Positions 48,617 to 57,108 of a stretch of 58,128 nt of DNA are shown one piece after another. Under the pieces are notes generated by a model that worked only from the letters and a program-made list of their open reading frames with translations, searched no databases and was not told the origin of the DNA. The position numbers and the translations under genes are program-made. Source of the stretch: Clostridium sp. OM02-18AC (lineage in GTDB: Bacteria; Bacillota; Clostridia; Lachnospirales; Lachnospiraceae); contig NZ_QULW01000024.1 of assembly GCF_003481825.1 (NCBI RefSeq), positions 1 through 58,128 of the forward strand. The letters run 5' to 3'. Every line of letters starts with the position of its first letter. Within the stretch, counting starts at the first letter, position 1.

Positions 48617-50362
48617 ATGGCATTTGATGGAATCGTAATCGCGAACCTGGTTCATGATATCCGCAACAAACTGGAGGGCGGCAAGATCAACAAGATCGCC
48701 CAGCCGGAAAAAGATGAGCTTTTGTTCACGGTAAAAAATAATAAGGAAACCCTGCGTCTCTCCATTTCCGCCAGCGCAAGTCTGCCGCTGGTCTATTTTA
48801 CAGAGACGAACAAACCAAGTCCCCTGACCGCACCGAACTTCTGCATGCTGCTGCGCAAGCACATCGGAACCGGCCGCATCGTTGAGGTCTCCCAGCCGGG
48901 ACTGGAGCGTATCATCGAATTGAAGATTGAGCACTTAGATGAGCTTGGCGACCTTCAGCGAAAACGCCTCATCGTGGAACTGATGGGCAAGCACAGCAAT
49001 ATCATCTTCTGCAAGGAAGACGGCACGATCTTAGACAGTATCAAACACGTTTCTGCACAGGTCAGCTCTGTGCGCGAGGTACTGCCAGGCCGGATGTATT
49101 TCATCCCGCACACCACAGACAAGGAAGACCCGCTTACCATTTCGGAGGAGAACTTTGTCCGTGTGATCGGTTCCACCCCGGCTCCGGTGCAGAAAGCCTT
49201 GTACCAGAAGCTCACCGGCATCAGCCCGATCATCGGCACGGAGATCTGCCACATGGCTTCTGTGGACGGTGACCGCTCTGCTAACGAACTGACTCCGGCA
49301 GAACTGACCCATTTGTACCACATGTTCACACTGCTGATGGACGATGTCAAAACCGGAACTTTCACACCGAACATCATCTACCGCGGCGAGGAACCGGTCG
49401 AATTTGCCTCTGTCCCGCTGACCTGCTATGAATCCGGCGATTACCAGGAAAAGAAGTTTGACTCGATCAGCCATCTGTTAGACTGCTACTATTCCGAGAA
49501 AAACGCCGTTACCCGCATCCGCCAGAAATCGGTCGATCTCCGTAAGATCGTCCAGACTGCCTTAGAGCGGAACTACAAGAAATATGACCTGCAGGAAAAG
49601 CAGTTAAAGGATACGGAAAAGCGTGACAAATATAAGGTATACGGCGAACTGTTAAACACCTACGGATACGAGTTAAAAGGCGGGGAAAAAGAACTGAAAT
49701 GCCTGAATTATTACACCAATGAGGAAGTCAAAATTCCGTTGGACCCGCAGCTTTCCGCCCAGGAGAACTCCCAGAAATTCTTCGCCAAGTACAATAAATT
49801 AAAACGTACTTACGAAGCGTTAAGCGACCTGACTTTGGAAACAAAACAGGAAATCGATCACCTGGAATCCATCAGCACGGCTCTGGATATCGCATTGAAA
49901 GAAGACGATCTGGTGCAGATCAAGGAAGAGCTGATGGAATTTGGCTTTGTGAAAAAGCGCCCGTACGGAGCGAAAAAGCCGAAGATCACCAGCCGCCCGT
50001 ACCACTACCGCTCCACCGACGGCTTCGATATTTATGTTGGAAAAAACAACTACCAGAATGAGGAAGTTACCTTCAAGATTGCAAACGGCAACGACTGGTG
50101 GTTTCACGCCAAAGGCATTCCGGGATCCCATGTTGTGGTCCGCACCGAAGGAAAAGAGCTGCCGGACCGCACCTTTGAAGAAGCTGCTGCACTGGCTGCC
50201 TGGTACTCCAAAGGCCGGGACAACGATAAGGTCGAGATCGACTATATCCAACGAAAACACGTGAAAAAAGCCGCCGGAGGCGCTCCTGGATTTGTCATTT
50301 ATCATACCAATTACTCCCTGATGGCAGAGCCGAAGCTGGTGCTGCCAGAAGTGACCGGATAA
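48617..50362 (+). CDS. rqcH: RqcH / FbpA (NFACT) ribosome quality control protein
   Basis: Bacterial Rqc2 homologue: binds stalled 50S subunits and adds C-terminal alanine tails to the nascent chain for degradation; older annotation is fibronectin-binding protein A. Start at MAFDGIVIANLVHDI (AAAGGAG upstream), 581 residues. The NFACT-N domain, central coiled-coil region (about 290-440) and C-terminal NFACT-R domain (DIYVGKNNYQNEEVTFKIA, DWWFHAKGIPGSHVV) are all present. The residue pair corresponding to Asp97-Arg98 of Bacillus RqcH reads Glu-Arg in QPGLERIIE. It stands alone, ended by a bidirectional terminator. Confidence 0.93.
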   Translation: MAFDGIVIANLVHDIRNKLEGGKINKIAQPEKDELLFTVKNNKETLRLSISASASLPLVYFTETNKPSPLTAPNFCMLLRKHIGTGRIVEVSQPGLERIIELKIEHLDELGDLQRKRLIVELMGKHSNIIFCKEDGTILDSIKHVSAQVSSVREVLPGRMYFIPHTTDKEDPLTISEENFVRVIGSTPAPVQKALYQKLTGISPIIGTEICHMASVDGDRSANELTPAELTHLYHMFTLLMDDVKTGTFTPNIIYRGEEPVEFASVPLTCYESGDYQEKKFDSISHLLDCYYSEKNAVTRIRQKSVDLRKIVQTALERNYKKYDLQEKQLKDTEKRDKYKVYGELLNTYGYELKGGEKELKCLNYYTNEEVKIPLDPQLSAQENSQKFFAKYNKLKRTYEALSDLTLETKQEIDHLESISTALDIALKEDDLVQIKEELMEFGFVKKRPYGAKKPKITSRPYHYRSTDGFDIYVGKNNYQNEEVTFKIANGNDWWFHAKGIPGSHVVVRTEGKELPDRTFEEAAALAAWYSKGRDNDKVEIDYIQRKHVKKAAGGAPGFVIYHTNYSLMAEPKLVLPEVTG

Positions 50363-50392
50363 AAACAGTTGCATAAAAGATGATTGCTACGC

Positions 50393-50432
50393 AAAAAGCC
50401 GTCCAGGTTTCGAACCCTCGGACGGCTTTTCT
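50393..50432. terminator. Bidirectional terminator
   Basis: An 11-bp stem AAAAGCCGTCC/GGACGGCTTTT lies between the convergent rqcH and AAA-ATPase genes, with T runs in both directions. Confidence 0.85.
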
Positions 50433-50435
50433 TGA

Positions 50436-52007
50436 TTACATTTCGCATTCCTCAATGATACATTCATGAACTTTTGTTTTTCTGCTGTAATTGATACCAA
50501 CCAGCAGTACATTTCCTCTGTATTCTTCTAAACTCCTGCAATATTCTTTCTTTTTGATCTGGGCGATCGCACCAGCCGCATCTTTATCCCACTTCAATTC
50601 CACCACCATTGCCGGTTTTTCCGGAAATTTTTTTCTTGGCACAAACACAAGATCTGCAAACCCTTTTCCACCTGCAAACTCTCTGTAAGTGACATAAAAA
50701 TTTCTCGCCGCATACAGGGCAAGTGAAATCGTGTAACTCAGTGCATTTTCATCATTGTACTGAATATGTGATGTCTCAAAATGAGCCTGACTGATTGCCT
50801 CTGCCACCTGCTTTGGTCTCTTTTGCCAGATGGCTTCCAGCGTATCTGCCGAATTTTTTAACGACTTGGATACTTCACCCCATGCCGACGCGGATACACT
50901 GTTCACATACTCTGCCCGCACCTCTTCATTTGGAATTTTGACTGTCCTGCTGTCATAATCATAAGAAACATATCCCAAATGAATCAAAAGTGTCAGGACA
51001 TCGTCCTCCGAATGAAAAGTTGACATATCATTCGAGAAATTTCCTATATTGACGGGAACCGCATTTCCAGCGATCATGCTTAACACATCATCCTTCAATC
51101 CTTCGAAGTTCATGTCAATATAGATTCTCAGTGCTTCGAACGTTTCCGTCTGATTCCAGTAATTTCCTATTTTTCGAAAGCGCATAGCACTTACAACAGA
51201 GCGTGGACTGTAAATCGAAATGTTTTTTTCAAAAGAATAGCCATCATACCAGCATTTTATTTCTGCCATGTCCATCTGAAACTGTTTGCAAAGCTTTTTC
51301 ACTTCATCTTCTGTAAAGCCAACATACTTTGCCAACGGTCCCGGATTGATCATGGAAAATTCATCAAACATATTTAACGCCGAATGCGTTCCGTACTTCT
51401 TGATCGGAAGGATTCCTGTCATATACGCAAGATGAATATAAGCTTTATCTTTTAAGAAATCTCTTAAGAAATCGAGATACTTTTCCTGTGCTTTTTTATC
51501 TTCCTTGTACTCCCGGAAAATACAGTCCCATTCATCCAGAATCACGATAAAAGCCTGTTTTTTCTGGGAATACACATCCTGCATGCATTCGATCATGTCT
51601 GTATCGTCAAAATAGTCCACATCCGGGTATTCCTGCTTCAGATCACGGATAACCAGCTTACTGAAGCGCTCGGTCAGTTCATGAATGCTGTGGCTTCTGC
51701 TTAAAATTTCCTGCATGTTAACCGAAATCGTATTGTACTGATTCAGATGTTTTTTGAATCCAGGATCTTTTGCAATCTCAAATTGTGAAAACAGTTTCTC
51801 CGCGTCGCATCCACGGCTATAGTATGCCGTCAGCATATTTGCCGCAGTGGATTTTCCAAAACGTCGCGGACGGCTGATGCAAATATATTTCTGCATCGTA
51901 TGCAAAACAGAATTGGTGTAAGCCAGTAACCCTGTCTTATCAACGTAAATATCCGAATTCACAGCTTCTTCAAATTTGCTGCTGTCTGGATTCAAATAAT
52001 TTCCCAT
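50436..52007 (-). CDS. AAA-ATPase-like / PD-(D/E)XK nuclease protein
   Basis: A 523-residue protein of the AAA-ATPase_like plus PDDEXK_9 architecture, expanded in gut Firmicutes and Bacteroidetes; role unknown, often suspected in mobile-element or defence biology. Features: N-terminal NSDIYVDKTGLL, Walker A SRPRRFGKST (about 46-55), Walker B FIVILDEWD, the WYDGYSF motif in the middle, and a C-terminal nuclease fold with FADLVFVP and VVELKW carrying the acidic and Lys residues. I start at MGNYLNPDSSK, after AGGAGG; the longer frame adds 15 residues. A heavily deleted second copy lies at 57109-57932. Confidence 0.88.
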   Translation of the reverse strand: MGNYLNPDSSKFEEAVNSDIYVDKTGLLAYTNSVLHTMQKYICISRPRRFGKSTAANMLTAYYSRGCDAEKLFSQFEIAKDPGFKKHLNQYNTISVNMQEILSRSHSIHELTERFSKLVIRDLKQEYPDVDYFDDTDMIECMQDVYSQKKQAFIVILDEWDCIFREYKEDKKAQEKYLDFLRDFLKDKAYIHLAYMTGILPIKKYGTHSALNMFDEFSMINPGPLAKYVGFTEDEVKKLCKQFQMDMAEIKCWYDGYSFEKNISIYSPRSVVSAMRFRKIGNYWNQTETFEALRIYIDMNFEGLKDDVLSMIAGNAVPVNIGNFSNDMSTFHSEDDVLTLLIHLGYVSYDYDSRTVKIPNEEVRAEYVNSVSASAWGEVSKSLKNSADTLEAIWQKRPKQVAEAISQAHFETSHIQYNDENALSYTISLALYAARNFYVTYREFAGGKGFADLVFVPRKKFPEKPAMVVELKWDKDAAGAIAQIKKKEYCRSLEEYRGNVLLVGINYSRKTKVHECIIEECEM

Positions 52008-52086
52008 CTGCGTCCTCCTGATTTCTGCTTCATTATCTCCATTATACTTCATTTTCTATTTTTCCGAAATGCCAATCTGCCCCTCA

Positions 52087-52114
52087 TTGCATTTTTTATA
52101 AAAATCAGTATAAT
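52087..52114 (+). promoter_or_regulatory. Promoter of the HD-domain gene
   Basis: TTGCAT (52087-52092), 16 bases, TATAAT (52109-52114), about 80 bases before the start codon. Confidence 0.55.
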
Positions 52115-52195
52115 ACAAAACGAAGAAACATGTAACTGTTTACGGATATACCAGAAACAGTTGCCAAAATCAATTTACGAGGTGATCCGCACCAC

Positions 52196-52681
52196 ATGAA
52201 AACAGGAAATTCTTTGTCCCCAAGACGGCAAAAGCTGCTGGCTGACACCATCCGGGAGCTTGCGCACGAGGGAAGATTTTATGAAGAAAAAGAAGCCATG
52301 CAGCATGGCTGCACGACCATCTACCAGCACAGCATTCACGTTGCGTATGTCAGCCTCTTCCTCATGGAAAAATGGCACATTCCGCTGGATGAAGTTTCCC
52401 TCGTAAAGGGCGCTCTGCTGCATGATTATTTTTTGTACGACTGGCACGAAAACGATGCATCGCACCGTCTCCACGGCTTTCATCATCCGAACACAGCGCT
52501 GCGAAATGCGCTTCGTGACTACAAGCTCAATAAGCGGGAGGAAAACATGATTGCACGCCACATGTTTCCGCTTACTCCCATTCCCCCAGGATGCAGGGAA
52601 GCCTGGCTGGTCTGCCTGGCAGACAAATGGTGCGCTATGAAAGAAACCCTGCGCCCGGCTTTCCACAAACTGCTTCGCTGA
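52196..52681 (+). CDS. HD-domain phosphohydrolase
   Basis: A 161-residue single-domain HD protein, probably a metal-dependent phosphohydrolase on a nucleotide-like substrate. Metal ligands can be read as His in HSIHVAY, the His-Asp pair in ALLHDYFLYDW and a later Asp in CLADKW; the histidines of HRLHGFHHP may also contribute. GAGGTGATC precedes the ATG. It is monocistronic, ending at the bidirectional hairpin shared with the dehydratase gene. Substrate unknown. Confidence 0.85.
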   Translation: MKTGNSLSPRRQKLLADTIRELAHEGRFYEEKEAMQHGCTTIYQHSIHVAYVSLFLMEKWHIPLDEVSLVKGALLHDYFLYDWHENDASHRLHGFHHPNTALRNALRDYKLNKREENMIARHMFPLTPIPPGCREAWLVCLADKWCAMKETLRPAFHKLLR

Positions 52682-52691
52682 TCGCAAAGTC

Positions 52692-52730
52692 AAAGCCCCA
52701 TCTTTTTCATTTCTCAAAAGATGGGGCTTT
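52692..52730. terminator. Bidirectional terminator
   Basis: A perfect 15-bp stem (52692-52706, 52716-52730) lies between the convergent HD and dehydratase genes. Confidence 0.85.
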
Positions 52731-52736
52731 CGTACG

Positions 52737-54482
52737 TCAATATTCCAGATAAGCACCTTTCATCGGGCTTGCCGCATGCTCGCTGAACAGACGCAAAACA
52801 CCCTTTTTGTATTTCCGTTCTCTCGGTTTCCAGTTTGCCCGGCGTTTTGCAAGGATTGCATCGATTTCTTCCATCGATTTTCGTTCTCCTGCAACACCGA
52901 TGATGTTCAGCTTCCGTTCCATCACATCAATTTCGATCAGATCTCCCTCTTCTACCAACGCGATAGGACCTCCATCTACAGCCTCCGGACTGCAATGTCC
53001 GATCACCGGTCCGGTCGATGCGCCGGAAAAACGACCGTCCGTGATCAGGGCAATGCTCCTGCCAAGCTCCGGATCACTGCTGATTGCCTCCGATGTATAA
53101 AACATCTCCGGCATTCCGCTTCCTTTTGGTCCCTCATAACGAATAAACACCGCATCTCCTTTTTGCACTTTGTGCTTCAATACCGCATCCAGGCATTCTT
53201 CTTCACTGTCAAACGGTCTTGCACGAAGTACCGAACGAAACATTTCTTTCGGACATGCCGTATGCTTGATGACTGCGCCTTCCGGTGCAAGATTGCCGCG
53301 AAGTACGGCAATGCTTCCGTCGGTTCCGATCGCATGCTCATACGGACGGATGATATCTTCTTTTTTCAGTTCTGTATGATAGCGCTCGTTAAATTTCTGA
53401 AGCCACTTCGCACACGTCTCGTAAAAACCATTGTGTTTCAGTTCTTCCAGATTCTCTCCCAGTGTCTTTCCAGTAACGGTCCTTGCATCCAGATGCAGAT
53501 GTTCTTTGATTTCTTCCATAATAGCCGGAACTCCGCCTGCATAGTAAAAGCATTCTGCCGGCCAGTGTCCTGCCGGACGGATATCCAGAAGATATCTCGC
53601 ATTTCGGTGCAGCCGGTCAAAGGTTTCTCCCGTAATTTCAAAACCAAGTTCGTGCGCAATGGCAGGAATATGGAGTAGGCAGTTGGTACTTCCGGAAATC
53701 GCGGCATGCACAAGGATCGCATTTTCAAAACTGTCCATGGTCACAAGATCCGACGGGCGCATATGCTCCATCTTCGCAAGTCTTACAGCCTGGCGTCCTG
53801 CTTCTCTTGCGAAAGAAAGCAGATCCGGACTGGTGGAAGGCATAAGTGCAGTGCCCGGAAGCGCTAGCCCCAATGCCTCTGCCATGATCTGCATGGAAGA
53901 AGCGGTCCCGATAAAGGAGCAGGCTCCGCAGCTCGGACAGGCATTGCATTTTGCCCAGTCGAGCGTTGCTTCATCGATTTCACCACGTTCGTATTTTGCG
54001 CTGTACATGCCAAGCTGCTCCAGGGTCAGCATATCCGGACCAGCACTCATGGTTCCGCCCGGCACAAATACGGACGGAATATTCACTCTGGCAAGTCCGA
54101 TCAGATTTCCAGGTACACCCTTGTCACAGCTGGAAAGATATACCGCCCCGTCAAACGGCGTGGCATTGGCATGAATCTCAATCATATTTGCGATCATTTC
54201 ACGGCTGGCAAGACTGTAATTGATGCCATCCGTACCCTGGCTTTCTCCATCGCAGATATCCGTACAATAATAGCGGGCTCCAAATCCACCTTCCTCTGCA
54301 ATCCCTTTTCGCACCTCCTCCACAAGCTGGTTTAAATGTCCGCTGCCCGGGTGACTGTCTCCGTAGGTGCTTTCAACCATGATCTGAACTTTGCCGAGAT
54401 CTTCTTTTTTCCATCCTGTCCCAATCCGAAGCGGGTCCAATTCCGGTGCAAGCTTTCTCATTTCCTGACTGATTAGTTTCAT
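52737..54482 (-). CDS. IlvD/Edd-family sugar-acid dehydratase, YjhG/YagF-like
   Basis: A 581-residue iron-sulfur dehydratase. Cluster cysteines lie in ICDGESQGTDG, SSCDKGVPGN and CPSCGACSFIGTAS; the Mg-binding and catalytic blocks include LITDGRFSGASTGP. The middle part (VHAAISGSTNCLLHIPAIAH, CNACPSCGAC) resembles the E. coli xylonate dehydratases YjhG and YagF more than IlvD of branched-chain synthesis, as far as I can judge by eye. No ilvB, ilvN or ilvC is near, and a divergent FadR-type regulator lies 262 bases away. I infer a catabolic role on a sugar acid such as xylonate; the aldolase partner is not in the window. Confidence 0.8.
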   Translation of the reverse strand: MKLISQEMRKLAPELDPLRIGTGWKKEDLGKVQIMVESTYGDSHPGSGHLNQLVEEVRKGIAEEGGFGARYYCTDICDGESQGTDGINYSLASREMIANMIEIHANATPFDGAVYLSSCDKGVPGNLIGLARVNIPSVFVPGGTMSAGPDMLTLEQLGMYSAKYERGEIDEATLDWAKCNACPSCGACSFIGTASSMQIMAEALGLALPGTALMPSTSPDLLSFAREAGRQAVRLAKMEHMRPSDLVTMDSFENAILVHAAISGSTNCLLHIPAIAHELGFEITGETFDRLHRNARYLLDIRPAGHWPAECFYYAGGVPAIMEEIKEHLHLDARTVTGKTLGENLEELKHNGFYETCAKWLQKFNERYHTELKKEDIIRPYEHAIGTDGSIAVLRGNLAPEGAVIKHTACPKEMFRSVLRARPFDSEEECLDAVLKHKVQKGDAVFIRYEGPKGSGMPEMFYTSEAISSDPELGRSIALITDGRFSGASTGPVIGHCSPEAVDGGPIALVEEGDLIEIDVMERKLNIIGVAGERKSMEEIDAILAKRRANWKPRERKYKKGVLRLFSEHAASPMKGAYLEY

Positions 54483-54507
54483 ATTGTTCCTCCCGTTTAT
54501 TCAAAAT

Positions 54508-54581
54508 ACATCAGACCTATTTATTTATATTGATTCCATAATACTCATTTTGTTCTTATCTCTTTCAAAATCATCTGATGT
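54508..54581. promoter_or_regulatory. Candidate operator pair for the GntR regulator
   Basis: ACATCAGA (54508-54515) and TCTGATGT (54574-54581) are inverted copies; the right one overlaps a small palindrome ATCA-TC-TGAT (54570-54579). They flank the likely dehydratase promoter region. Known GntR boxes differ, so the assignment is tentative. Confidence 0.4.
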
Positions 54582-54664
54582 TTTTATCATATACGCTGAA
54601 CTTCAATTATGCAATCCGTAATTATATCCAAAGTTTCGTTCTTGTTTTCGTGCACAATAACATT

Positions 54665-54693
54665 TTGACATGGAATTAAAAAAAAGATATCAT
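54665..54693 (+). promoter_or_regulatory. Promoter of the GntR gene
   Basis: TTGACA (54665-54670), 17 bases, TATCAT (54688-54693). Confidence 0.75.
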
Positions 54694-54744
54694 AAATAAG
54701 ATTAGAAATCGCAGCAACGAAAAGATCAGAAATGGAGTAATCAT

Positions 54745-55428
54745 ATGACGAATCTCGAAGAAAAAAATCTTCCGCAAAAAATATCTGAAGATATCATTTC
54801 ACTGATTCTGGAGGAAAACCTACAGCCTGGAGATAAACTTCCTAATGAGACGGTTCTTTCTAACCGTCTGAATGCAGGGCGAAGTTCCATCCGTGAAGCC
54901 ATGAAACTGCTTGCCTCCCGAAATATTGTTACGATTCGCCAGGGATCCGGTACCTACATTGCAACTTCTCCCGGAATGGTAGAGGATCCGCTTGGTTTTC
55001 TCTTTATCGGAGACAAAAAGAAGCTGATCCACGACCTGTTGGAAGTCCGCTTTCTCTTAGAACCTTCCATTGCAGCCATGGCAGCCGCGCATGCAGATGA
55101 CACTGACATTACAAAGATCAACCGGCTGTGCGATGAGGTGGAGGACCTGTTGACAGCACAGAAGGACCACACGCAAAAGGATATCGAGTTTCACACTGCC
55201 ATCGCACTCAGCAGCAAAAATTTAGTTGTGCCAAGACTCATTCCCGTAATCAACAGTTCCATCCCTCTTTTTGTAAAAACAACCGAAAATTCTCTCTATA
55301 CGGAAACCATAGAAACCCACCGGGAAATCGCCGATGCGATTTCTGCCCACGATCCGCTCCGTGCACAGGATGCCATGTATCTGCATCTGGTCTATAACCG
55401 GAAGGCAATCCAGAATCTTTCTTCATAA
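54745..55428 (+). CDS. FadR-subfamily GntR regulator
   Basis: A 227-residue regulator. The N-terminal winged helix is standard (QPGDKLPNETVLSNRLNAGR, SSIREAMKLLASRNIV, then the wing RQGSGTYIA). The C-terminal FCD domain binds a small organic acid; its metal-site residues are likely in DIEFHTAIA and ETHREIADAI. It is divergent from the sugar-acid dehydratase gene, so it most likely represses that gene until the substrate is present. Confidence 0.92.
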   Translation: MTNLEEKNLPQKISEDIISLILEENLQPGDKLPNETVLSNRLNAGRSSIREAMKLLASRNIVTIRQGSGTYIATSPGMVEDPLGFLFIGDKKKLIHDLLEVRFLLEPSIAAMAAAHADDTDITKINRLCDEVEDLLTAQKDHTQKDIEFHTAIALSSKNLVVPRLIPVINSSIPLFVKTTENSLYTETIETHREIADAISAHDPLRAQDAMYLHLVYNRKAIQNLSS

Positions 55429-55523
55429 AAATCTTCTGCCCTGCAGATAAATCGTTTGATGCGGAAAAGTCTCCGTGCCTGGCTTTACGCAAACGGATTC
55501 GTTGAAGCCGGAAGCATAGCAGA

Positions 55524-55560
55524 CAGCCCAACCCTTTTGTTCATAAAAAGGATTGGGCTG
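55524..55560. terminator. Terminator between GntR and NUDIX genes
   Basis: A 15-bp stem with one mismatch (55524-55538, 55546-55560), with a T-rich stretch on the plus side. It can serve both convergent genes. Confidence 0.75.
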
Positions 55561-55563
55561 ACT

Positions 55564-56148
55564 TTATTTCTGATATTTTTCTTCGTTCTTCAGTTTTTTC
55601 ACAAGCTTCCCATATACATGCTCTACAAACCAGGGCTCTGTGGATTTTTTCAGAGCTTCTCCTGGTGTAAACCATGCCACACCACTGTTCTCATCCGCCT
55701 TTACCGAAACAGCTTCTTCAGAATCTGCTTCCAGCAGATAGGTTACATTCAGGTGCAGATGGCTGGATACATAACGTCCCTTTTTTACGTGTCCGTCTAC
55801 CGTAAGGGACTCCAGGGAAAAGATTTCATCGGACACAGGGCGGACATTCGTGATTCCGGCTTCTTCCTTCACTTCCCGGACTGCAACGGCAAGCAGATCT
55901 GTCTCGCCATCTGCATGCCCGCCCAACCAGGACCAGGAGTTGTAAATATTGTGGTATATCATCAGGACCTTACTCCGTTCTTTGTTCACCACCCAAGCCG
56001 AAGCCGTCATGTGCGCCACCGTGTTTTCCCTTGAGAATGCATTTTCCTGTGTTTCAATCCAATTCAATATGAGCGCCTTATCCATCTCTTCCTGCTCATT
56101 GAAGGGTTGATATTTCTTTATTTTGCTAATCAATTCCTTTCGATCCAT
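55564..56148 (-). CDS. NUDIX hydrolase
   Basis: A 194-residue NUDIX protein. The box GGHADGETDLLAVAVREV followed by KEEAGI (about residues 75-99) is complete. The substrate cannot be read from sequence; family members hydrolyse nucleoside diphosphate derivatives. A helical N-terminal extension (about 45 residues) precedes the fold. The ribosome binding site is GGAGGGG. It lies 16 bases after the DUF1848 gene and may be co-transcribed. Confidence 0.9.
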   Translation of the reverse strand: MDRKELISKIKKYQPFNEQEEMDKALILNWIETQENAFSRENTVAHMTASAWVVNKERSKVLMIYHNIYNSWSWLGGHADGETDLLAVAVREVKEEAGITNVRPVSDEIFSLESLTVDGHVKKGRYVSSHLHLNVTYLLEADSEEAVSVKADENSGVAWFTPGEALKKSTEPWFVEHVYGKLVKKLKNEEKYQK

Positions 56149-56164
56149 TCTTCAAACCCCTCCT

Positions 56165-57100
56165 CTACCATTCCAGTTTCAACTGCCGGTCAATCCAGCT
56201 TCTTTGTTCTGCCTCATGAATCACATCTCCCGGCATCGCATGTCCGATCAGAAACGGGGAGTTCGGATCATGTTTTTTCCTGTTTTCCCGTACCAGTGCC
56301 AGATTGGAATTGGCATAACAGTAACGGCACAGATGTGCACAGGTATCATAAGCTCCAATATCCGCGGTGAGCATGCATCCGCAGTTCCGGTTTTTCAGGT
56401 TCTGATATTTCTTCGGCACATCCAGACTGGCATGCAACGCCGTCTCAAAGGTCTGGATCGTCATACAGCCCGAACAGTCAGCCCCATACGTTGTCAGTTC
56501 CGTTCCCTCAGCACAGGGTCTGACCGTCATTCCGTACTGCGCCGCAATCCGGATCAGTTCTTTTCCGATCGCGATCCGGTCTTTTTGGGGGACATTCCTG
56601 GCTTCCGGGAAATTCCGCTCTACTTTCCGGTAAAGATCAAGGAAGCTGATTACACAGGTTTTTGTGTAACCAGCCAGTGTCCTTGCCATCTTTTCGAATT
56701 CAGAGATATGCCATGCCACCGTGTGTTCCTCATCGAGAAAAACAGGATCGTACCGCCAGCCGATGCTGTCCACGCTCACGCATTCTGACAGTCGTTTGAA
56801 ATCTTCCATCACGGCCTCTTTGCACGGTACATGCGGTTCGATGTCAGTTCCATAAGCCGTGATCGTTACAAACCAGTATTGCCCATATGGTTTTAATGCA
56901 TCCATGTGCGGCAGCATCGGCGCCGGATTCTTTGTGCAGAACGCGATCAGATCGACCACATCCGGCGACAGGCTGTATCTTGTCACCTGGTTCTCGTTGT
57001 ATGGGTTTCGTACCAGAACATATCCAGCGTTTAACCGGTTGAGAAACCATTCGCTGTAAAATGCCGGAATGTCTGTTCTCATTCCAGTTTGTATAATCAT
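56165..57100 (-). CDS. DUF1848 family protein
   Basis: A 311-residue member of DUF1848. Cysteines are concentrated in the C-terminal half: CSGC, then CGCMLTADIGAYDTCAHLCRYCYAN, whose CxxxCxxC-like spacing suggests an iron-sulfur cluster. The family is sometimes compared with radical-SAM DNA-repair photolyase-like proteins; function is not established. I start at MIIQTGMRTDIPAFYS, preceded by GTGAGG at normal spacing; a GTG four codons upstream is possible. Conserved blocks near the start are SEWFLNRLNAGYVLVRNP and FCTKNPAPM. Confidence 0.85.
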   Translation of the reverse strand: MIIQTGMRTDIPAFYSEWFLNRLNAGYVLVRNPYNENQVTRYSLSPDVVDLIAFCTKNPAPMLPHMDALKPYGQYWFVTITAYGTDIEPHVPCKEAVMEDFKRLSECVSVDSIGWRYDPVFLDEEHTVAWHISEFEKMARTLAGYTKTCVISFLDLYRKVERNFPEARNVPQKDRIAIGKELIRIAAQYGMTVRPCAEGTELTTYGADCSGCMTIQTFETALHASLDVPKKYQNLKNRNCGCMLTADIGAYDTCAHLCRYCYANSNLALVRENRKKHDPNSPFLIGHAMPGDVIHEAEQRSWIDRQLKLEW

Positions 57101-57108
57101 AAGATGCC

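Noticed and set aside
48341..48934. 197-codon minus-strand frame upstream of rqcH
   Set aside because: It overlaps the start of rqcH antisense and its promoter; no coding signal.
52776..53678. 300-codon open frame on the plus strand
   Set aside because: Antisense to the dehydratase gene, Phe/Cys/Arg-rich, no family resemblance.
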